Assembly (NCBI GenBank): GCA_025935235.1
Contig: JAICVT010000119.1
Location: 1 to 10,923 of the forward strand
Source: Ktedonobacterales bacterium
GTDB lineage: Bacteria > Chloroflexota > Ktedonobacteria > Ktedonobacterales > JADMIN01
DNA length: 10,923 nt
Reading direction: 5' to 3'
Positions 6,987 through 10,923 of the stretch are shown piece by piece. Position numbers and translations under genes: made by a program. Under the pieces are notes generated by a model. That model was not told the origin of the DNA. It was given only the letters and a program-made list of their open reading frames with translations, and ran no database searches. The stretch's first letter is position 1; every line of letters starts with the position of its first letter.

Positions 6987-7814
6987 CTAGATCGCGTGCA
7001 GCACACGATCGAGGAAGGCGCGCGTGCGCTCGTTCTCTGGCTGAGTGAATACCTGCTCCGGGTCCCCTTGCTCGATAATGCGGCCTCCATCGAAGAACAC
7101 CACGCGGTCCGCCACGGAACGGGCGAATCCCATTTCGTGCGTCACCACCACCATCGTGCGGCCTTCCTCGGCCAGTTCGCGTATCACGCGCAAGACCTCG
7201 CCGACCAGCTCCGGGTCGAGCGCCGAGGTTGGCTCGTCGAAAAGCATCGCCTTCGGGTTCATCGCCAGCGCGCGGGCGATCGCCACGCGCTGCTTCTGCC
7301 CGCCAGAGAGCTGGCCAGGGTAGGCGTCGGCCTTGTCGGCCAGGCCCACCTTGGCGAGCAGCGTGCGCGCCTGCTCCTGCGCCTGCTCGCGTGTCTGCTT
7401 GCGCACGCGCATCGGCGCGAGCGTGATGTTATCGAGCACGCACATGTGCGGAAAGAGGTTGAAGTTATAAAAGACCATGCCCAGCTCGCGGCGCACAAAG
7501 CTGAGCTGGGCATGCGAGAGATCCGAGGTGAGTTGCTGACCGTCAATGGTGATGATGCCGCTGGTCGGCGTTTCGAGGTAGTTGATGCAGCGGATCAGGG
7601 TGCTCTTGCCCGAGCCGCTCGGCCCGATCACGGCCACGCACTCGCCGCGCTTGACCGCGAAATCAACATCTTTGAGCACATGCCGCTCGCCAAAGTATTT
7701 GTTGAGTCCGCGCGCCTCGATCATCAGCGCGCCATCGGCGCCGCCCAGGCTCGCCTGTTGCGCGGACGCGGTGGAAGCTGCGGCGCCGGGTGTCGGCAGG
7801 TCGCTATTGGCCAT
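6987..7814 (-). CDS. Polar amino acid ABC transporter ATP-binding protein
   Basis: Cytoplasmic ATPase of the GlnQ/HisP type that powers the importer, 275 aa. Walker A is GPSGSGKST (64-72), the signature is LSGGQ (169-173), Walker B is AMLFDEP with Asp193 and Glu194, the D-loop is SALD and the switch His is His226 in VVTHEM. The Q-loop normally reads VFQ.FNLFPH in this family, but here reads VFYNFNLFPH, so the conserved Gln is Tyr116 (TAT). The first 30 residues or so are an Ala/Ser/Gly-rich extension before MIEARGLNKYFG. The ATG at 7812-7814 is chosen because GAGGGG stands 6 nt upstream; an in-frame start at 7883 exists but lacks such a site. It is the first gene of the importer operon, followed by the binding protein and two permeases. 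Confidence 0.93.
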   Translation of the reverse strand: MANSDLPTPGAAASTASAQQASLGGADGALMIEARGLNKYFGERHVLKDVDFAVKRGECVAVIGPSGSGKSTLIRCINYLETPTSGIITIDGQQLTSDLSHAQLSFVRRELGMVFYNFNLFPHMCVLDNITLAPMRVRKQTREQAQEQARTLLAKVGLADKADAYPGQLSGGQKQRVAIARALAMNPKAMLFDEPTSALDPELVGEVLRVIRELAEEGRTMVVVTHEMGFARSVADRVVFFDGGRIIEQGDPEQVFTQPENERTRAFLDRVLHAI

Positions 7815-7900
7815 GCTGCGCCCCTCGCTGAAGGTGTTGTCCGGCGAAGTGGTCCGGTCGGATAGCCAGGCAGCCGCCGACAAGCTGGCCGACGCCGTTG

Positions 7901-7930
7901 ACGAATCCTGACGGATGCTGACGGATGCTG
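7901..7930. promoter_or_regulatory. Three 10-bp direct repeats upstream of the importer operon
   Basis: Three consecutive 10-mers on the plus strand: ACGAATCCTG (7901-7910), ACGGATGCTG (7911-7920), ACGGATGCTG (7921-7930). The last two are identical and the first differs at two positions. A 10-bp period places each copy on the same face of the helix, as in some multi-site operators. They lie 87-116 bp before the ATPase ATG, in the only long gap before the importer. A regulatory role is inferred; slippage duplication is the alternative. Confidence 0.45.
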
Positions 7931-8004
7931 AACTCTACTACGCCGCGCGCATGCGCTTCGCTCACGCTCGCTCATTCCACGTCGCAGTGCGCCAGCATGG
8001 GCGC

Positions 8005-8010
8005 AGTATA
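8005..8010 (-). promoter_or_regulatory. Possible -10 element for the importer operon
   Basis: TATACT on the minus strand stands out in a GC-rich 287-bp spacer (7815-8101). No convincing -35 hexamer is found 16-18 bp upstream. If used, the leader would be about 180 nt and would contain the three 10-bp repeats. Apart from this and the repeats, the spacer shows no gene and no clear terminator for the upstream dehydrogenase gene. Confidence 0.2.
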
Positions 8011-8101
8011 CAGCAGGCGCCGCATCTTGGATACCGGCGCCCATTGGCCACCATGTCCAACATTCGTCGGCATACCGTGAGCGGGCTGTGCAGCGCGTTC
8101 G

Positions 8102-9316
8102 CTAGCCCAGCGCGCGCGTGACCGTCTCGGTGGCGCGCATGCCATAGCGCGCCAGCTCACGCAGGAAGTCCAGCGGATCGAAGAGCAGCTCGGCGCCGTG
8201 CGCGCCCGTCAGCCGCGCCGCGCCGCTCGCCAGCAGGATGCCCGCGATGGCCAGCGGGACGCCCGTATCAATATCGCCCGCCCCCACGCCCCAGGGGCGA
8301 TACGGCGAGACGACCATCTCCTCCACCAGGCGCACGGGCGCGCCATCGCGCGTCCCCTCGGCGATCACGCGCAGCACATCACAATCGCTCGGCTCGCTCG
8401 GCTCGCTCGGCTCGGCGCTGGCGGCCGCAGACTGCTGGGCGGCCAGCAGCGCCACCATCAGCTCGCGCGGGGCCACGCGCACGCTGGCCCCGCGTTTGGG
8501 GCCGCGCGCCTCGACTGGCTCGGTCGCGGCGAGGCCAAGCTCGACCAGCAGCCGAAGTTGCGCCAGAAACGCGGGCGGGAAGGCGATCTTGAATGAGGCG
8601 TGGCGCAGGCCGCGCTCGCCAAATGAGACAGGGAAGAGCGCCACCTCCGAGTGCAGCGTGTACATCGCCGCCGTCCGCCCGACCGGCGCGGGGAACTCGA
8701 TTTCCTCCACGCCGCTCATCGGCGCGGCCTCGCTCCAGGCGCCATCACTGTAGACCATCGGCGGCAGCGTACACTCGTCGAAGATCGTGCGGATCGAGTA
8801 GGGTGGGATGAAGCGCGCCTCCGCTGGGCGAGCGTCGCCGCAGCCGATGCGCACATCGAGCCGCTCGACGCGGTCCAGCCCGTCCGCCGCGACGCGCGCC
8901 AGCAGATTGGTGACACCAGGCGTGCTGCCGATGCCCAGCGCAGCGGCGATGCCCGCCTCGCGGAAGGCGCCATCCAGTTCATACTGGCGGCGCGTCATGT
9001 GAAAGAGTCCGCCCAGATCGGCATAGGGGACACGGGCGGCAAGCGCGGCGCGCATCACATCGAGATTGAAGGTATAGTCGGTCGCGTTCAGCACGGCGTC
9101 GGCGCCCTCCAGCAGGCGCGTGGTAGCCGCGAGATCGCGCACGTCGCAGCCAACCACGCTGACCTTCTGGCGGCCAGCGTCTAGCGCCGCCACCGCGCGC
9201 TCCGCCGCCTCCACCCGCGCATCGCCGACGATGACCTGCGAGACGCGTTCATCTTCGGCCAGCGCGCGCACGGTGATGCGGCCCATCGCGCCGCCGCCAA
9301 GCACTACCAGACGCAC
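8102..9316 (-). CDS. Saccharopine dehydrogenase-family oxidoreductase, lysine 6-dehydrogenase-like
   Basis: NAD(P)-dependent cytoplasmic dehydrogenase, 404 aa. The N-terminal Rossmann fold starts VRLVVLGGGAMG (Gly7-Gly12), and an acidic residue (Asp32 in VIVGDAR) at the end of the second strand suggests NAD rather than NADP. Then come VLNATDYTFNLDVM, YADLGGLFHMT and LGIGSTPGVTNLLA, all arranged as in lysine 6-dehydrogenase and short saccharopine-dehydrogenase-like enzymes. Near the C-terminus are PRELMVALLA, LRVIAEGTRDG and GVPLAIAGILLASGAARLTG. LysDH oxidises the epsilon-amino group of L-lysine to 2-aminoadipate 6-semialdehyde plus ammonia. Carboxynorspermidine dehydrogenase is another family member, so the substrate is uncertain. 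GTG 9314-9316 is the start: GAGAGG lies 6 nt upstream and the Rossmann motif begins at once. The open frame up to 9571 only translates intergenic repeats. An Ala/Glu/Pro/Ser insert (about 294-311) is low complexity. Confidence 0.85.
   Translation of the reverse strand: MRLVVLGGGAMGRITVRALAEDERVSQVIVGDARVEAAERAVAALDAGRQKVSVVGCDVRDLAATTRLLEGADAVLNATDYTFNLDVMRAALAARVPYADLGGLFHMTRRQYELDGAFREAGIAAALGIGSTPGVTNLLARVAADGLDRVERLDVRIGCGDARPAEARFIPPYSIRTIFDECTLPPMVYSDGAWSEAAPMSGVEEIEFPAPVGRTAAMYTLHSEVALFPVSFGERGLRHASFKIAFPPAFLAQLRLLVELGLAATEPVEARGPKRGASVRVAPRELMVALLAAQQSAAASAEPSEPSEPSDCDVLRVIAEGTRDGAPVRLVEEMVVSPYRPWGVGAGDIDTGVPLAIAGILLASGAARLTGAHGAELLFDPLDFLRELARYGMRATETVTRALG
8387..8413 (-). repeat. 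9-bp in-frame tandem repeat coding Glu-Pro-Ser three times
   Basis: Three exact copies of GCTCGGCTC on the plus strand, read on the coding strand as (Glu-Pro-Ser)x3 at residues 302-310 of the dehydrogenase. The array lies in an insert between two conserved blocks, which suggests a loop. Exact identity of the units points to recent slippage. Confidence 0.8.
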
Positions 9317-9331
9317 AGGCGACCTCTCTGT

Positions 9332-9348
9332 CGCGCCAGTCCGGCGCG
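9332..9348 (-). other. Leader hairpin just upstream of the dehydrogenase RBS
   Basis: CGCGCC (9332-9337) and GGCGCG (9343-9348) form a 6-bp stem with a 5-nt loop, ending 3 nt before the GAGAGG ribosome-binding site at 9323-9328. It may influence translation of the dehydrogenase. It is short and could be chance. Confidence 0.25.
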
Positions 9349-9374
9349 CAATCACTGAAGGAGTAGCTTTGTAG

Positions 9375-9424
9375 GGCGCGCGGAACCTCTCCCCCTGACC
9401 CCCTCCCCTCCGAGGGAGGGGGAA
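9375..9424 (-). repeat. Dispersed palindromic repeat, copy B
   Basis: Reverse complement begins TTCCCCCTCCCTCGGAGGGG and ends GAGAGGTTCCGCGCGCC, nearly identical to copy A at 3359-3405 about 6 kb away but in the opposite orientation. It is the left inverted end of the 9375-9558 element. Confidence 0.85.
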
Positions 9425-9448
9425 CCGACGGCAAGCGACCGCATCGTT

Positions 9449-9492
9449 GGCCAGCGTTTCAATGCCCGATTGGGCGCATGTCATCGCTGGCC
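9449..9492. repeat. Internal inverted repeat of the 9375-9558 element
   Basis: GGCCAGCG (9449-9456) pairs with CGCTGGCC (9485-9492). Inside lies a second stem, GCCC/GGGC around a GATT loop with flanking AT/CA pairing. It sits midway between copies B and C and adds an inner layer to the foldback. Confidence 0.6.
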
Positions 9493-9515
9493 CTGCGCGG
9501 TACGCCTGCCCAAGA

Positions 9516-9558
9516 TTCCCCTCCCTGAAGGGGAGGGGGCAAGGGGAGAGGTCGCGCC
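9516..9558 (+). repeat. Dispersed palindromic repeat, copy C
   Basis: TTCCCCTCCCTGAAGGGGAG followed by a G-run, then AAGGGGAGAGGTCGCGCC. Same orientation as copy A and inverted relative to copy B; it lacks the TTCCG piece near its end. It forms the right end of the 9375-9558 element. Confidence 0.8.
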
Positions 9559-9576
9559 ACCCGCTTGCCAATAGCT

Positions 9577-9603
9577 CCCCCCTCTCCTCGCGGGAGAGGG
9601 GGG
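9577..9603 (-). terminator. Terminator-like hairpin after the aminotransferase gene (copy D)
   Basis: An 11-bp stem CCCCCCTCTCC (9577-9587) with GGAGAGGGGGG (9593-9603) around a 5-nt loop starts 16 nt past the aminotransferase stop. The sequence is related to the other GGGGAGGG repeats but is a simple hairpin. No T-run follows, so if it terminates transcription it would be partial or factor-assisted. It may equally stabilise the 3' end of the message. Confidence 0.45.
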
Positions 9604-9618
9604 GCTGAGCGGGCGAGG

Positions 9619-10923
9619 TTATAGCGCCGCAGCGGCAGGGCTGACGCGCTTCTTGCCGCCAGCGCTGACGTGCGAAGATACCGGAGCGGCGGTTGGCAGC
9701 GCCGCCGGAATCTCGACCGGAATCTCGACGCTGGTCACCGTGACCGTTTCGCCGCTCACGGGCGCGCTGGAGACCGACTTGAGCGTATCTTCGAGCCGGT
9801 TGAGCGTCTCATCAATCTCGTCATACTCGATCACCAGCGGCGGCTCGATGCGAATCGTCTGCGCGTTGGTGAGCGTGCCAGAGATCAACACGCCGCGCCG
9901 GAACAGCCCCGACGAGACCTTGTAGCCCACCTCGGCGTCGTGGAAGTGCTGCCCGATCAGCAGCCCCTTGCCGGTGATCTTCTGATAGATATCGCTGTAG
10001 CGCGCCGCCAGCGGCTGCAACCGCTGCATGAAGTACTCGCCCTTCTCGGCGGCCTGGCGTGGCAGATCTTCCTCCAGCACCACGTTGATCGTGGCGATAG
10101 CCGCCGCGCAGGCCAGCGGATTGCCGCCTGTCGTGGTGGTGTGGAAGAACGGGTCGTCAATGAACGGCTGCCAGATGCGCTGCGAGGCCATGAAGCTGCC
10201 GATCGGCATCACGCCGCCGCCCAGCGCCTTGGCCGAGCAGATGATGTCAGGCGTGACATTCCAGTGGTTGACGCCCCACAGCGCGCCGGTGCGGCCCAGG
10301 CCGGTCTGCACCTCGTCGGCGATCAGCAGCACCTCGTACTCATCGCAGAGCGCGCGCAGCCGTGGCCAGAAATCGTCGGGCGGCACGATGGCGCCCGCCT
10401 CGCCCTGCACTGGCTCCATCACCACCGCCGCAATGTCGTTGCCGACCTCTCGCGCGATGCGCAACTGCTGCTCCACCGCGTCCGCGTCGCCATAGGGAAC
10501 GTGGTAGACATTCGGCAGCAGCGGCATGGCGGGCTTGCGGAACTTGGCCTTGCCCATCAGGCTGAGGCTGCCCGCCGTCTTGCCGTGGAAGCCGCGCACC
10601 GCCGCGATGAAGCCGCTCTTGCCGGTCGCCGCCTTGGCGAACTTCATCGCCCCTTCGACGGCCTCGGTTCCGCTGGAGACGAAGAAGGCGTACTGGATGT
10701 CGCCCGGCGTGATCTTGGCCAGCAGATCGGCCAGCATGCCGCGCGGCCAGTCGAGCAGTTCCTGCGTGGGCATCGGCGCGCGGTCGAGCTGCGCCTTGAC
10801 GGCGGCGATCACCTTCTGGTGCGACCACCCCAGGCTGAGCAGCCCATAGCCGCCCAGACAGTCAATGTAGCTGCGGCCCAGCACATCGGTGAAGGTCGCG
10901 CCGCGCCCGCTCCACTCGACGGC
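9619..10923 (-). CDS. patA: Putrescine aminotransferase-like class III aminotransferase, 5' end cut by window
   Basis: PLP enzyme expected to move a terminal amino group from putrescine (or a related diamine or omega-amino acid) to 2-oxoglutarate. The frame is open to the window edge, giving 434 residues. By recall, the order of blocks follows E. coli PatA (YgjG) closely: AVEW at the fragment start, IDCLGGYG, QELLD, FFVSSGTEAVEGAMKFAK, GFHGKTAGSLSLMGKAKFRK, PLLPNVYHVPYGD, EPVQGEAGAIVPP, LLIADEVQTGLGRTG (PLP-ring Asp203), DIICSAKALGGGVMPIG (Schiff-base Lys232), FFHTTTTGGNPLACAAAIAT and TIRIEPPL. About 65 N-terminal residues are missing. A GTG at 10882-10884 is internal, not the start, because homologous sequence continues upstream. 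A tail of about 45 residues rich in Val, Pro, Ser and Ala extends past the family end. The next gene downstream is the LysDH-like dehydrogenase. Family call is very firm, putrescine specificity likely. Confidence 0.88.
   Translation of the reverse strand, partial: AVEWSGRGATFTDVLGRSYIDCLGGYGLLSLGWSHQKVIAAVKAQLDRAPMPTQELLDWPRGMLADLLAKITPGDIQYAFFVSSGTEAVEGAMKFAKAATGKSGFIAAVRGFHGKTAGSLSLMGKAKFRKPAMPLLPNVYHVPYGDADAVEQQLRIAREVGNDIAAVVMEPVQGEAGAIVPPDDFWPRLRALCDEYEVLLIADEVQTGLGRTGALWGVNHWNVTPDIICSAKALGGGVMPIGSFMASQRIWQPFIDDPFFHTTTTGGNPLACAAAIATINVVLEEDLPRQAAEKGEYFMQRLQPLAARYSDIYQKITGKGLLIGQHFHDAEVGYKVSSGLFRRGVLISGTLTNAQTIRIEPPLVIEYDEIDETLNRLEDTLKSVSSAPVSGETVTVTSVEIPVEIPAALPTAAPVSSHVSAGGKKRVSPAAAAL

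Larger units (their letters stand above)
9375..9558. repeat. MITE-like element bounded by inverted palindromic repeats
   Basis: This 184-bp stretch fills most of the 302-bp gap 9317-9618. Its left end (9375-9424) reads GGCGCGCGGAACCTCTCCCC. Its right end, reverse-complemented, reads GGCGCGACCTCTCCCC. After that both continue through a related CCCCTCCC palindrome, giving inverted ends of roughly 45 bp with small indels. The middle contains another inverted repeat, so the whole is nested and self-complementary. It has no ORF. No target-site duplication is obvious. It may be a non-autonomous element or two repeat copies that happen to face each other. Confidence 0.55.

Noticed and set aside
6842..7090. 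N-terminal extension of the binding protein by 83 residues
   Set aside because: It would overlap the ATPase gene and bury the signal peptide and lipobox inside the protein.
9317..9571. N-terminal extension of the dehydrogenase by 85 residues
   Set aside because: The added sequence translates the intergenic palindromic repeats; the GTG at 9316 has a good ribosome-binding site and starts the Rossmann fold directly.
9375..9603. CRISPR-like array of short repeats
   Set aside because: The copies are G/C-run palindromes in mixed orientation with unequal spacing and no Cas genes, so they are an intergenic palindromic repeat family.

Overview
The window is GC-rich bacterial chromosome, and every convincing gene lies on the minus strand, so transcription runs from high to low coordinates. 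Intergenic spaces are short. No rRNA, tRNA, CRISPR array, integrase or transposase was seen. Codon use is strongly G/C-ended. Dispersed CCCCTCCC/GGGGAGGG palindromic intergenic repeats, Ala/Ser/Pro-rich protein tails, a lipoprotein-type binding protein and the gene mix suggest a Chloroflexota-like (possibly Ktedonobacteria-type) soil or thermophilic bacterium. That taxonomic guess is weak because no marker gene is present.

In transcription order: (1) 10923-9619, a putrescine-aminotransferase-like class III aminotransferase whose 5' end is cut by the window. (2) 9618-9317, a 302-bp spacer filled with palindromic repeats, including an approximately 184-bp element bounded by inverted repeats. 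(3) 9316-8102, a short saccharopine-dehydrogenase-family oxidoreductase resembling lysine 6-dehydrogenase. (4) 8101-7815, a spacer with three 10-bp direct repeats. (5) 7814-3746, a complete polar amino acid ABC importer in the order ATPase, lipoprotein binding protein, permease 1, permease 2, with a strong hairpin after the binding-protein gene. (6) 3652-3410, an orphan HicB-like protein directly behind the importer. (7) a spacer holding a dispersed copy of the palindromic repeat. (8) 3170-948, a single-subunit molybdopterin oxidoreductase with an N-terminal 4Fe-4S motif. (9) 878-1, an EamA/DMT exporter running off the window.

As a working model, the importer brings in an amino acid, plausibly basic or polar. 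The LysDH-like enzyme and the aminotransferase would release or move terminal amino groups from lysine or diamines, feeding nitrogen to 2-oxoglutarate/glutamate. This link rests on gene proximity only. The molybdoenzyme and the EamA exporter have no evident connection to it.

No clearly new multi-gene system was found. The most unusual points are the Q-loop Gln-to-Tyr change in the ABC ATPase, the C-terminal extension of permease 1, the helically phased 10-bp repeats before the importer operon, the nested inverted-repeat element at 9375-9558 and the HicB gene without HicA.
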